This document shows, in pieces, positions 45,017 through 52,869 of a DNA stretch of 64,000 bases. Below the pieces are notes generated by a model. That model searched no databases. It was given only the letters and a program-made list of their open reading frames with translations, and was not told where the DNA came from. The translations under genes and the position numbers were made by a program. This DNA comes from Streptomyces mayonensis. GTDB taxonomy: Bacteria > Actinomycetota > Actinomycetes > Streptomycetales > Streptomycetaceae. Each line of letters begins with the position of its first letter. Positions within the stretch are counted from its first letter, which is position 1. Location: NCBI RefSeq assembly GCF_018982965.1, contig NZ_JACBYP010000026.1, positions 17,727-81,726 on the forward strand. Direction: 5' to 3'.

Positions 45017-47431
45017 GTGGCCGCACAGGCGCGACATGACTCAGCGGTCGACTCGGTGCACGACTCCGCGGACCCCGTACGGGAGGACCCTGCACGGCAG
45101 GACCCCGTACGGGAGGACTCCGTACGGCAGGACCCCGTGCAGGAGGACCCCGTACGGCCGGACCCCGTACGGGAGGATTCCGTGCGGGACCGGGAGATCG
45201 TTCTGGAACAGGCACACCTGGACCGGGTGTACCGCCGCCTCGAGGAGAAGATCCACGAGGCCGAGTTCCTCATGCACGACGCCGCCCAGCGCGGCCACGT
45301 CGGCACCCCCGGCGCCCTGGCCGAGCGCGACGCGCAGGTCTTCCGGGCCGGCATCCACCTCAACCGCCTGAACAACGAGTTCGAGGACTTCCTCTTCGGC
45401 CGTATCGACCTGCTCCTCGGCAAGGACGGCAAGAAGGGACCCGACGGCGCGTACACCGCGGTCGAGCCCGCCGAGGGGGCCCTCGGGCCCGACAACACCG
45501 CCGACATCGCCGAGACCCTGCACATCGGCCGCATCGGCGTCCTCGACGCGGACTACGCCCCGCTGGTCATCGACTGGCGGGCCCCCGCCGCGGCCCCCTT
45601 CTACCGGTCCACGCCGGTCGACCCGGGCCGCGTCGTGCGCCGCCGGGTGATCCGCTCCAAGGGCCGGCGCGTTCTCGGCGTCGAGGACGACCTGATGCGG
45701 CCCGAGATCACGGCCCGCCTGGACGGCGAGGAACTGGCCGTCGTCGGCGACGGCGCCCTGATGGCCGCCCTGGGCCAGGCCCGTACGCACTCCATGCGGG
45801 ACATCGTGGCCTCCATCCAGGCCGAGCAGGACCGGGTGATCCGCGCCCCCGCCGCCTCCGTGACCTACGTCGAGGGCGGCCCCGGCACCGGCAAGACCGC
45901 CGTCGCCCTGCACCGGGCGGCCTACCTGCTCTACCAGGACCGGCGCCGCTACGCGGGCGGCATTCTGATCGTCTCGCCGACCCCGCTGCTCGTGGCGTAC
46001 ACCGAGGGCGTGCTGCCCTCCCTCGGCGAGGAGGGCCAGGTCGCCATCCGCGCGATCGGCTCCCTGGTCGAGGGAGCGGAGGCCACGCTGTACGACTCCC
46101 CGGCCGCCGCCCGCGTCAAGGGCTCCGCCCGCATGCTGCGGGTGCTGCGCAAGGCGGCGCGCGGCGCGCTGGAACCGGCCGACTCGCCGACGCTGCTCAG
46201 GGTCGTCGCCTTCGGCCGCCGCCTCGAACTGGAGGCCGAGGAACTGGCCGGCATCCGCCGCACCGTCCTCGGCGGCACGGCTCCCGTCAACCTGCTGCGT
46301 CCCCGCGCCCGCCGGCTGCTCCTGGACGCCCTGTGGGAGAGGTCCGGTGCCGGTGCCCGGCACACCGACCCCGAACTCGCCGCCGAGCTGCGCTCCTCCT
46401 TCGACGAGGACGTCAGCGCCGAGGACCCCTTCACGGACTTCCTGGACGCCTGGTGGCCGGAGCTGACCCCGAAGGCCGTTCTGGCGGCCATGGCGGACGA
46501 ACGCCGCCTCGGCCGCTGGGCCCGGCGCGTCCTGAACCCGGGCGAGGTCCGCAAGGTGGCCCGTTCACTGCGGCGCGAGGGGTACTCCGTGCACGACGTC
46601 GCCCTGCTCGACGAGCTCCAGGCGATCGTCGGCACCCCGGCCCGCCCCCGCAAGCGGCGCGAGGCGGACCCGCTGGACCAGCTCACGGGCCTGGAGGAGC
46701 TGATGCCGCAGCGCGAGGAGACCCAGTGGGAGCGCGCCGAGCGCCTGGCCCAGGAGCGCACCGAGTACGCGCACGTCATCGTCGACGAGGCCCAGGACCT
46801 CACGCCCATGCAGTGGCGGATGGCCGGCCGCCGGGGCCGCCACGCCACCTGGACCGTCGTCGGCGACCCGGCGCAGTCCTCCTGGTCCGACCCCGACGAG
46901 GCGGCGCAGGCCCGCGACGAGGCCCTGGGCACCCGGCCGCGGCGCCGCTTCGAACTGACCGTGAACTACCGCAACCCCGCGGAGATCGCCGAGCTGGCGT
47001 CGAAGGTCCTCGCCCTCGCCATGCCCGGTTCGCACTCCCCGTCCGCGGTGCGCTCGACCGGCGTGCGGCCGCGCTTCGCCGTCGTGGGGGACGACTCCCT
47101 GCCCGGCACCGTCCGCGCGGAGGCCGCCCGGCTCCTCGGCCTGGTCGACGGCACCGTCGGCGTGGTCGTCGCCATGAACCGGCGCGAGGAGTTCCGGCGC
47201 CGGCTCGCCGGACTCGGCGACCGGGTGGTGGCGCTGGGCAGTCTGGAGGCCAAGGGCCTGGAGTACGACGCCACGGTCGTCGTCTCCCCGGCCGAGATCG
47301 CCGACGAGTCGCCCGCGGGCCTGCGCGTGCTGTACGTCGCCCTGACCCGGGCCACGCAGCAGCTCACCGTCGTCTCCGGCGAGCGGGACGAGCCCGACGC
47401 CGAGGGGGTACCGGACCTGCTGCGGGACTGA
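45017..47431 (+). CDS. HelD/HelR-like superfamily 1 helicase (RNA-polymerase-associated)
   Basis: 804 residues from GTG at 45017. Residues about 10-55 are DPVRED/DSVRQD repeats from a 15-base minisatellite; GTG at 45182, with a perfect GGGAGG at 45171-45176, is an alternative start that omits them. The conserved part begins at EIVLEQAHLDRVYRRLEEKI. Walker A GGPGTGKTA (about 287-295), VDEAQDLTPMQW (about 590), NYRNP and VALTRATQQL motifs. HelD proteins clear stalled RNA polymerase. HelR of Streptomyces displaces rifamycin, and this could be that type, but I see no rifamycin-associated element upstream. Confidence 0.85.
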   Translation: MAAQARHDSAVDSVHDSADPVREDPARQDPVREDSVRQDPVQEDPVRPDPVREDSVRDREIVLEQAHLDRVYRRLEEKIHEAEFLMHDAAQRGHVGTPGALAERDAQVFRAGIHLNRLNNEFEDFLFGRIDLLLGKDGKKGPDGAYTAVEPAEGALGPDNTADIAETLHIGRIGVLDADYAPLVIDWRAPAAAPFYRSTPVDPGRVVRRRVIRSKGRRVLGVEDDLMRPEITARLDGEELAVVGDGALMAALGQARTHSMRDIVASIQAEQDRVIRAPAASVTYVEGGPGTGKTAVALHRAAYLLYQDRRRYAGGILIVSPTPLLVAYTEGVLPSLGEEGQVAIRAIGSLVEGAEATLYDSPAAARVKGSARMLRVLRKAARGALEPADSPTLLRVVAFGRRLELEAEELAGIRRTVLGGTAPVNLLRPRARRLLLDALWERSGAGARHTDPELAAELRSSFDEDVSAEDPFTDFLDAWWPELTPKAVLAAMADERRLGRWARRVLNPGEVRKVARSLRREGYSVHDVALLDELQAIVGTPARPRKRREADPLDQLTGLEELMPQREETQWERAERLAQERTEYAHVIVDEAQDLTPMQWRMAGRRGRHATWTVVGDPAQSSWSDPDEAAQARDEALGTRPRRRFELTVNYRNPAEIAELASKVLALAMPGSHSPSAVRSTGVRPRFAVVGDDSLPGTVRAEAARLLGLVDGTVGVVVAMNRREEFRRRLAGLGDRVVALGSLEAKGLEYDATVVVSPAEIADESPAGLRVLYVALTRATQQLTVVSGERDEPDAEGVPDLLRD
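45067..45181 (+). repeat. 15-base minisatellite with Shine-Dalgarno-like units
   Basis: Units of about CCCGTACGGGAGGAC, seven to eight times, encode DPVRED/DSVRQD. Several copies contain GGGAGG or AGGAGG, and some carry GTG in the same frame (45137, 45182). Confidence 0.85.
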
Positions 47432-47475
47432 GAACGGTGACGGGGGTGTTCGGCCCGTGGCGCCCGCGGACGTAC

Positions 47476-47510
47476 GAAGGGCCCGCGCCGTCGTACGGCG
47501 CGGGCCCTTC
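47476..47510. terminator. Perfect 15-base hairpin terminator after HelD-like gene
   Basis: GAAGGGCCCGCGCCG (47476-47490), loop TCGTA, CGGCGCGGGCCCTTC (47496-47510). Confidence 0.85.
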
Positions 47511-47522
47511 GCTCTCGCTCAA

Positions 47523-47613
47523 GTGGCACCGACCCGCCATGCTCGCCTCGCGGCAAGTGGTCGCTCGTAGCGACGATGGTTGGGCCCGGGGGCTTGGATC
47601 GAGCCGGTGCCAC
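47523..47613 (+). ncRNA. Structured RNA candidate (orientation uncertain)
   Basis: Perfect 9-base closing stem GTGGCACCG (47523-47531) / CGGTGCCAC (47605-47613). Inside are a GACC...GGTC arm, a small hairpin TCGCT-CGT-AGCGA and a CGAT...ATCG arm with inner GCCC/GGGC pairing. That makes a multi-branch fold of 91 bases sitting alone after a terminator and 240 bases before the malic enzyme gene. It does not fit a tRNA: there is no TTCGA-type T-loop. S. coelicolor has a small RNA reported in the corresponding interval (from memory, unverified). Could be a free sRNA or a leader element. Confidence 0.5.
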
Positions 47614-47855
47614 ATCCAAGGTAACAAACGATCCCCGCAAGGCAATTCCCGTCCCGCGGGTATCTTTCCGGACCGCCCCGCGACGCCCCCGCCCTCTTCC
47701 CTCGATGTACCACTTCTCGTATGGTGGAAGTCGTTTTCCGAAACCGGTGGCGAACATAAAGTTCGCAATCCAGGGCGGCTACCGCGTACTCAGTGGTAGG
47801 TGCGACGATCGGACGGCACAACCCAGTTACACGGTGAAAGCAGAGGAAGTCGGCC
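47614..47855 (+). other. Upstream region of the malic enzyme gene
   Basis: 242 bases, less GC-rich than surroundings, with CTTCTCGTATGGTGGAAG (about 47713) forming a weak hairpin and AAAGTTCGCAATC near 47758. The promoter should lie here; no clean consensus. AGAGGAAG-type ribosome site just before ATG. Confidence 0.45.
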
Positions 47856-49271
47856 ATGGCAACGGCGCCCAGCGTCTCCTACTCGATGACGGTCAGGCTG
47901 GAGGTGCCCGCGGGCGGAACCGCCGTATCGCAGCTCACCACGGCCGTGGAGTCCTCCGGAGGCTCGGTCACCGGCCTCGACGTCACGGCCTCCGGCCACG
48001 ACAAGCTCCGCATCGACGTCACCATCGCGGCCGGCTCGACCGCGCACGCCGACGAGATCGTCGAGCAGCTGCGCGGCGTCGAGGGCGTCAGCCTGGGCAA
48101 GGTCTCGGACCGTACCTTCCTGATGCACCTCGGCGGCAAGATCGAGATGGCGTCCAAGCACCCCATCCGCAACCGTGACGACCTCTCCATGGTCTACACG
48201 CCCGGCGTGGCCCGCGTCTGCATGGCGATCGCCGAGAACCCGGAGGACGCCCGCCGTCTGACCATCAAGCGCAACTCCGTTGCGGTCGTGACGGACGGTT
48301 CCGCGGTGCTGGGCCTCGGCAACATCGGCCCGAAGGCCGCGCTGCCGGTGATGGAGGGCAAGGCGGCCCTGTTCAAGCGGTTCGCCGGCATCGACGCCTG
48401 GCCGATCTGCCTGGACACCCAGGACACCGACGCGATCGTCGAGATCGTCAAGGCCATCGCCCCGGGCTTCGCCGGCATCAACCTGGAGGACATCTCCGCG
48501 CCGCGCTGCTTCGAGATCGAGGCCCGGCTGCGCGAGGCCCTCGACATCCCCGTCTTCCACGACGACCAGCACGGCACCGCGATCGTCGTCCTCGCCGCCC
48601 TCACCAACGCCCTGCGCGTCGTGGGCAAGGGCATCGAGAACGTACGGGTCGTCATGTCCGGCGCCGGCGCGGCCGGTACGGCCATCCTCAAGCTGCTGCT
48701 CGCCGCCGGTGTGAAGAACGCCGTCGTCGCCGACATCCACGGCGTCGTGCACGCCGGCCGCGCCGACCTGGTCGACGCCGCGCCCGGTTCCGCGCTGCGC
48801 TGGATCGCCGACAACACCAACCCCGAGGGTCTCACCGGCACCCTCAAGGAGGCCGTGCACGGCGCGGACGTGTTCATCGGCGTGTCCGCCCCGAACGTCC
48901 TGGACGGCGACGACGTGGCCGCCATGGCGGACGGTGCGATCGTGTTCGCGCTCGCGAACCCGGACCCCGAGGTGGACCCGGCCGTGGCCCGCGAGACGGC
49001 GGCGGTCGTCGCCACCGGCCGCAGCGACTTCCCCAACCAGATCAACAACGTGCTGGTCTTCCCGGGCGTCTTCCGCGGCCTGCTGGACGCCCAGTCCCGC
49101 ACCGTCAACACCGAGATGATGCTGGCCGCCGCGCACGCGCTCGCGGACGTGGTGACCGAGGACGAGATCAACCCGAACTACATCATTCCGAGCGTCTTCA
49201 ACGACAAGGTCGCCGGTGCCGTCGCGGGCGCCGTACGGGATGCGGCGAAGGCCGCCGGAGTGGTGGCGTAG
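47856..49271 (+). CDS. NAD-type malic enzyme with N-terminal ACT domain
   Basis: 471 residues. Residues about 8-85 form an ACT-like regulatory domain ([20 protein letters not shown]). Then the malic enzyme: [14 protein letters not shown] with the catalytic Tyr, GGNIGP-type [21 protein letters not shown] (split), [16 protein letters not shown] metal and substrate site, and Rossmann loop [14 protein letters not shown]. Decarboxylates malate to pyruvate; the ACT domain suggests allosteric control. The second malic enzyme of Streptomyces, NADP-linked, is elsewhere. Confidence 0.92.
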   Translation: MATAPSVSYSMTVRLEVPAGGTAVSQLTTAVESSGGSVTGLDVTASGHDKLRIDVTIAAGSTAHADEIVEQLRGVEGVSLGKVSDRTFLMHLGGKIEMASKHPIRNRDDLSMVYTPGVARVCMAIAENPEDARRLTIKRNSVAVVTDGSAVLGLGNIGPKAALPVMEGKAALFKRFAGIDAWPICLDTQDTDAIVEIVKAIAPGFAGINLEDISAPRCFEIEARLREALDIPVFHDDQHGTAIVVLAALTNALRVVGKGIENVRVVMSGAGAAGTAILKLLLAAGVKNAVVADIHGVVHAGRADLVDAAPGSALRWIADNTNPEGLTGTLKEAVHGADVFIGVSAPNVLDGDDVAAMADGAIVFALANPDPEVDPAVARETAAVVATGRSDFPNQINNVLVFPGVFRGLLDAQSRTVNTEMMLAAAHALADVVTEDEINPNYIIPSVFNDKVAGAVAGAVRDAAKAAGVVA

Positions 49272-49623
49272 GTTCCCCGGACGAGGGAAGGCGGTCCGTG
49301 GCGTGGTGGTGAGGATCACCACGGCGGGCCGCTCCACCGGCGCGTCGCGGGACGGCGGGCCTCGGAACGCCCTCTAGTGTGGCGCAAGGCTCAGGCCCTC
49401 TCGGCGTGTGACTCCCCAGGGTGTTCTCACGACCCCTGGGGGTGCCGGATTGGCTTTACCGCCGCAGGTGGAGGCAGGATGCGTCCCTGGGCGCGAGGGT
49501 CTGAGGACCGACCCGGGTCCGGGGAGTGTCAGAGGTCCCTGGCAGCATCGGCATCGCTGTGCCCATCATGCGGCTCCGCCGCGTGGCACGCCTCAACGGC
49601 AAGAAGAACACGGGAGTAACAAC
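49272..49623 (+). promoter_or_regulatory. 352-base region: malic enzyme terminator and hupA leader
   Basis: A GTGGTGA-GGA-TCACCAC hairpin (49306-49322) probably ends the malic enzyme transcript. CCCCAGGG (49414-49421) pairs with CCCTGGGG (49434-49441) in the hupA leader. Further GC-rich pairing (GGACCGACCCGGGTCC) lies near 49510. A GGGAGTAACAAC ribosome site precedes hupA. Confidence 0.5.
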
Positions 49624-49905
49624 ATGAACCGCAGTGAGCTGGTGGCCGCGCTGGCCGACCGCGCCGAGGTGACCCGCAAGGACGCCGACGCCGTGCTGGC
49701 CGCGTTCGCCGAGGTGGTCGGCGACATCGTCTCCAAGGGCGACGAGAAAGTCACGATCCCCGGCTTCCTGACCTTCGAGCGCACCCACCGTGCCGCTCGC
49801 ACCGCCCGCAACCCGCAGACCGGCGAGCCGATCCAGATTCCGGCCGGCTACAGCGTCAAGGTCTCCGCGGGCTCCAAGCTCAAGGAAGCCGCCAAGGGCA
49901 AGTAA
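49624..49905 (+). CDS. hupA: HU nucleoid protein HupA
   Basis: 93 residues, normal HU size, without the Lys-rich C-terminal tail of the longer HupS type. MNRSELVAALADRAEVTRKDA opening; IPGFLTFERTHRAARTARNPQTGEPI with the DNA-intercalating Pro arm (NPQTGEPI). Bends and compacts DNA as a dimer. Its own long leader suggests strong, regulated expression in vegetative growth. Confidence 0.95.
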   Translation: MNRSELVAALADRAEVTRKDADAVLAAFAEVVGDIVSKGDEKVTIPGFLTFERTHRAARTARNPQTGEPIQIPAGYSVKVSAGSKLKEAAKGK

Positions 49906-50028
49906 GCGCTCCGCTGGTAGCGCCGGGGACTGCGCGGGCCGTTCGTCCGGGCTGCGGCCGTGCGCGGCTGCGGCCCGTTCGTGGCTGGTCGCGCAGTTCC
50001 CCGCGCCCCTTGGGGGCGCTTCAGCACA

Positions 50029-50075
50029 CGCCTGTGGGGCGGTCACCCGGAATTCCGGTGACCGCCCCACAGGCG
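50029..50075. terminator. Long inverted repeat between hupA and murA (bidirectional terminator)
   Basis: 19-base arms beginning CGCCTGTGGGG (50029-50047 and 50057-50075) match perfectly. The loop CGGAATTCC continues the pairing with one bulged C. Serves both convergent genes. The preceding GCGCAGTTCCCCGCGCCCC (about 49992) resembles a hairpin motif seen in many Streptomyces intergenic regions (from memory). Confidence 0.85.
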
Positions 50076-50131
50076 TTGCGGTGATGACCCCCGGCCGGGG
50101 GCGGTGCTGGGCTGTCCGGTGCTGGGGGTGC

Positions 50132-51478
50132 TCAGCCCAGGGCCTTGCCCGGCAGCTCCACCTTCGCCCCCAGCTCCACGAGCTTCTCCATGAAGTTCTC
50201 GTAGCCGCGGTTGATCAGGTCGATGCCGTGGACGCGGGACGTGCCCTGGGCCGCGAGGGCGGCGATCAGGTACGAGAAGCCGCCGCGCAGGTCGGGGATG
50301 ACCAGGTCGGCGCCCTCCAGCTTGGTCGGGCCCGAGACCACGGCCGAGTGGAGGAAGTTGCGCTGGCCGAAGCGGCAGTCGGAGCCGCCGAGGCACTCGC
50401 GGTAGAGCTGGATGTGGGCGCCCATCTGGTTGAGCGCCGAGGTGAAGCCCAGCCGGGACTCGTAGACCGTCTCGTGGACGATGGACAGCCCCGTGGCCTG
50501 CGTCAGCGCCACCACGAGCGGCTGCTGCCAGTCCGTCTGGAAGCCGGGGTGCACGTCCGTCTCCAGGGCGATGGACTTCAGCCGGCCGCCCGGGTGCCAG
50601 AAGCGGATGCCCTCGTCGTCGATCTCGAAGGCGCCGCCCACCTTCCGGAAGGTGTTGAGGAACGTCATCATCGAGCGCTGCTGCGCGCCGCGGACGTAGA
50701 CGTCCCCCTCGGTGGCCAGCGCCGCCGACGCCCAGGAGGCGGCCTCCAGCCGGTCCGACAGGGCGCGGTGGGTGTAGCCGCCCAGCTCGTCCACGCCGGT
50801 GACGCGGATGGTGCGGTCGGTGTCCATCGCGATGATCGCGCCCATTTTCTGCAGCACGCAGATCAGGTCCTCGATCTCCGGCTCCACGGCCGCGTTGGAC
50901 AGCTCCGTGACGCCCTCCGCCAGCACCGCCGTCAGCAGCACCTGCTCGGTCGCGCCGACGGACGGGTACGGCAGGGTGATCTTCGTGCCGCGCAGCCGCT
51001 GCGGAGCCTCCAGGTACTGGCCGTCCGCCCGCTTCTCGATCTTCGCGCCGAACTGCCGCAGCACGTCGAAGTGGAAGTCGATGGGCCGGCCGCCGATGTC
51101 GCAGCCGCCCAGGCCCGGGATGAAGGCGTGCCCGAGGCGGTGCAGCAGCGGACCGCAGAAGAGGATCGGGATGCGCGACGAACCCGCGTGGGCGTCGATG
51201 TCGGCGACGTTCGCGCTCTCCACATGAGTCGGGTCCATGACCAGCTCGCCGGGCTCCTCACCCGGACGGACCGTCACCCCGTGCAGCTGCAGCAGTCCGC
51301 GTACGACCCGCACGTCGCGGATGTCCGGCACGTTGCGCAGCCGGCTCGGCGCACTGCCCAGCAGAGCGGCCACCATGGCCTTCGGCACGAGGTTCTTCGC
51401 ACCGCGGACCCGGATCTCGCCCTGCAGCGGGTTTCCGCCGTGGACAAGCAGTACGTCATCAGCGCCGTTGGCGGTCAT
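50132..51478 (-). CDS. murA: MurA, UDP-GlcNAc 1-carboxyvinyltransferase
   Basis: 448 residues. First committed step of peptidoglycan synthesis: enolpyruvyl transfer from PEP to UDP-GlcNAc. GGNPLQGEIRVRGAKN and a Cys in the PEP loop (GLGGCDIGGRPIDFH). The active-site position is therefore Cys, the fosfomycin-sensitive form, unlike mycobacterial MurA with Asp. LSDRLEAASW and DLRGGFSYLIAALAAQG are family segments. Convergent with hupA. Confidence 0.95.
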   Translation of the reverse strand: MTANGADDVLLVHGGNPLQGEIRVRGAKNLVPKAMVAALLGSAPSRLRNVPDIRDVRVVRGLLQLHGVTVRPGEEPGELVMDPTHVESANVADIDAHAGSSRIPILFCGPLLHRLGHAFIPGLGGCDIGGRPIDFHFDVLRQFGAKIEKRADGQYLEAPQRLRGTKITLPYPSVGATEQVLLTAVLAEGVTELSNAAVEPEIEDLICVLQKMGAIIAMDTDRTIRVTGVDELGGYTHRALSDRLEAASWASAALATEGDVYVRGAQQRSMMTFLNTFRKVGGAFEIDDEGIRFWHPGGRLKSIALETDVHPGFQTDWQQPLVVALTQATGLSIVHETVYESRLGFTSALNQMGAHIQLYRECLGGSDCRFGQRNFLHSAVVSGPTKLEGADLVIPDLRGGFSYLIAALAAQGTSRVHGIDLINRGYENFMEKLVELGAKVELPGKALG

Positions 51479-51703
51479 GGATCTCGCGTTCCGTGGGTTC
51501 GGTCAGGGGCCAGCAGGGAAAGGGTAATCGTCCCGTACCCCCCTCCAGTGCGCCTCCGCCCGGTCGGGAAACGTCATGGATTTGTCACAACACGCGGTGT
51601 TCACCGGCGCGTACGGGGGGTCACGGCCGCGAGGCGTGCGCGGGGTGCGTGTTCATCCCTGTGCCCCCGATTGCCTCCCCACGGGAGGGGAACATGCGGG
51701 ATC

Positions 51704-52285
51704 ATGTCAGGCATGACCGAGGTGTCCTCGCTCACGGGGCGGCTGCTCGTGGCCACACCCGCCCTGGCGGACCCGAACTTCGAGCGCGCGGTGGTGCTCC
51801 TCCTCGACCACGACGAGGAGGGCTCCCTCGGTGTGGTCCTCAACCGCCCCACCCCGGTCGACGTGGGCGACATCCTGGAGGACTGGGCGGACCTGGCCGG
51901 CGATCCGGGCGTCGTCTTCCAGGGCGGCCCGGTCTCGCTGGACTCCGCCCTGGGCGTCGCCGTCGTCCCCGGCGGGGCGTCCGGCGAGCGGGCGCCGCTG
52001 GGGTGGCGCCGTGTGCACGGCGCGATCGGGCTGGTCGATCTGGAGGCCCCGCCGGAGCTGGTGGCGCCCGCCGTCGGCGCGCTGCGGATCTTCGCCGGGT
52101 ACGCCGGCTGGGGGCCGGGCCAGCTGGAGGACGAGCTGACCGAAGGTGCCTGGTACGTGGTGGAGTCCGAGCCCGGCGACGTCTCCTCGCCGGCCCCCGC
52201 GAGACTGTGGCGCGAGGTACTGCGCCGGCAACGGGGCGAACTGGCGATGGTGGCCACGTATCCGGACGACCCGTCGCTCAACTGA
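51704..52285 (+). CDS. YqgE/AlgH family protein
   Basis: 193 residues from ATG at 51704, favoured because GGAGGGG lies 12 bases upstream; ATG at 51713 (MTEVSSLTGRLL) is the alternative. LLVATPALADPNFERAVVLLLDHDEEGSLGVVLNRP is the DUF179 signature (given in part), and GYAGWGPGQLEDEL marks the second half. Soluble; biochemical role uncertain in this family. Its last codons are duplicated in the 35-base repeats that follow. Confidence 0.9.
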   Translation: MSGMTEVSSLTGRLLVATPALADPNFERAVVLLLDHDEEGSLGVVLNRPTPVDVGDILEDWADLAGDPGVVFQGGPVSLDSALGVAVVPGGASGERAPLGWRRVHGAIGLVDLEAPPELVAPAVGALRIFAGYAGWGPGQLEDELTEGAWYVVESEPGDVSSPAPARLWREVLRRQRGELAMVATYPDDPSLN

Positions 52286-52358
52286 AGCGCACGTGTCTGG
52301 ACGACCCGTCGCTCAATCGAAGCGCACGTATCCGGACGCCCCGTCGCTCAACCGAAGC
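52258..52358. repeat. Three 35-base direct repeats overlapping the YqgE stop
   Basis: Copies at 52258-52292, 52293-52327 and 52328-52358 (last shortened). Copy 1 encodes the C-terminal TYPDDPSLN residues and stop; copies 2 and 3 are non-coding duplicates with a few changes. 35 is not divisible by three, so they cannot extend the reading frame. Confidence 0.9.
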
Positions 52359-52385
52359 CTGTGAGCTTCAGTACCCTTGGCGGTT

Positions 52386-52670
52386 ATGAGCACTCTCGAG
52401 CCCGAGCGCGGGACTGGTACGGGAACCCTCGTTGAGCCGACGCCGCAGACGTCCCACGGCGACGGCGACCACGAGCGCTTCGCCCACTACGTCCAGAAGG
52501 ACAAGATCATGGCGAGTGCCCTCGACGGCACTCCCGTCGTGGCACTGTGCGGCAAGGTCTGGGTGCCCGGCCGCGACCCGAAGAAGTATCCCGTCTGCCC
52601 CATGTGCAAGGAGATCTACGAGTCCATGAGCGGCGGCGGAGACGAGGGCAAGGGCGGCGACAAGAAGTAG
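52386..52670 (+). CDS. DUF3039 family protein
   Basis: 94 residues from ATG at 52386 (a TTG three codons earlier is less likely). Conserved core HERFAHYVQKDKIMASALDGTPV and a zinc-type pair CGKVWVPGRDPKKYPVCPMCKEIY with three cysteines. Small, soluble, conserved in actinobacteria; function unknown. Ends in a Gly/Lys-rich tail. Confidence 0.88.
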   Translation: MSTLEPERGTGTGTLVEPTPQTSHGDGDHERFAHYVQKDKIMASALDGTPVVALCGKVWVPGRDPKKYPVCPMCKEIYESMSGGGDEGKGGDKK

Positions 52671-52758
52671 CAGCCCCGCCCCCCTCGGACCTCTCAGAAC
52701 TTCCCGGAGGCCCCCGGAGCGTGCCCGCGCGCGCTCCGGGGGCCTCCGTGCGTCACGA

Positions 52759-52774
52759 ACTGGTTCAGACCTCT
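52759..52774. promoter_or_regulatory. DasR-like (dre) operator candidate
   Basis: ACTGGTTCAGACCTCT matches the dre consensus ACTGGTCTAGACCACT at 13 of 16 positions. It lies 95 bases upstream of a sugar-binding lipoprotein gene whose operon ends with a GH20 hexosaminidase, a fitting target for the GlcNAc-6-phosphate-sensing repressor DasR. Confidence 0.65.
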
Positions 52775-52869
52775 TGTGGACATGTTCATGTACTCCTTAC
52801 CCTCCTGGATGTTGTGCAGAGCGAAACCGCCATTGCATATGTTGCAACGCACGTCCGGAGGAAGACTCC

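Noticed and set aside
45017..47431. Rifamycin-associated element upstream of the HelD-like gene
   Set aside because: I looked for the known 19-base inverted-repeat type and found only the GGCCCCCTTC/GAAGGGGGCC repeat, which differs.
47523..47613. tRNA, including a selenocysteine-type tRNA
   Set aside because: The closing stem length looks right, but there is no T-loop consensus, no convincing anticodon arm and no CCA-type end.
50132..51478. Fosfomycin-resistant MurA (Cys to Asp)
   Set aside because: The loop reads GGCDIGG: the Cys is present at the aligned position and the Asp follows it.
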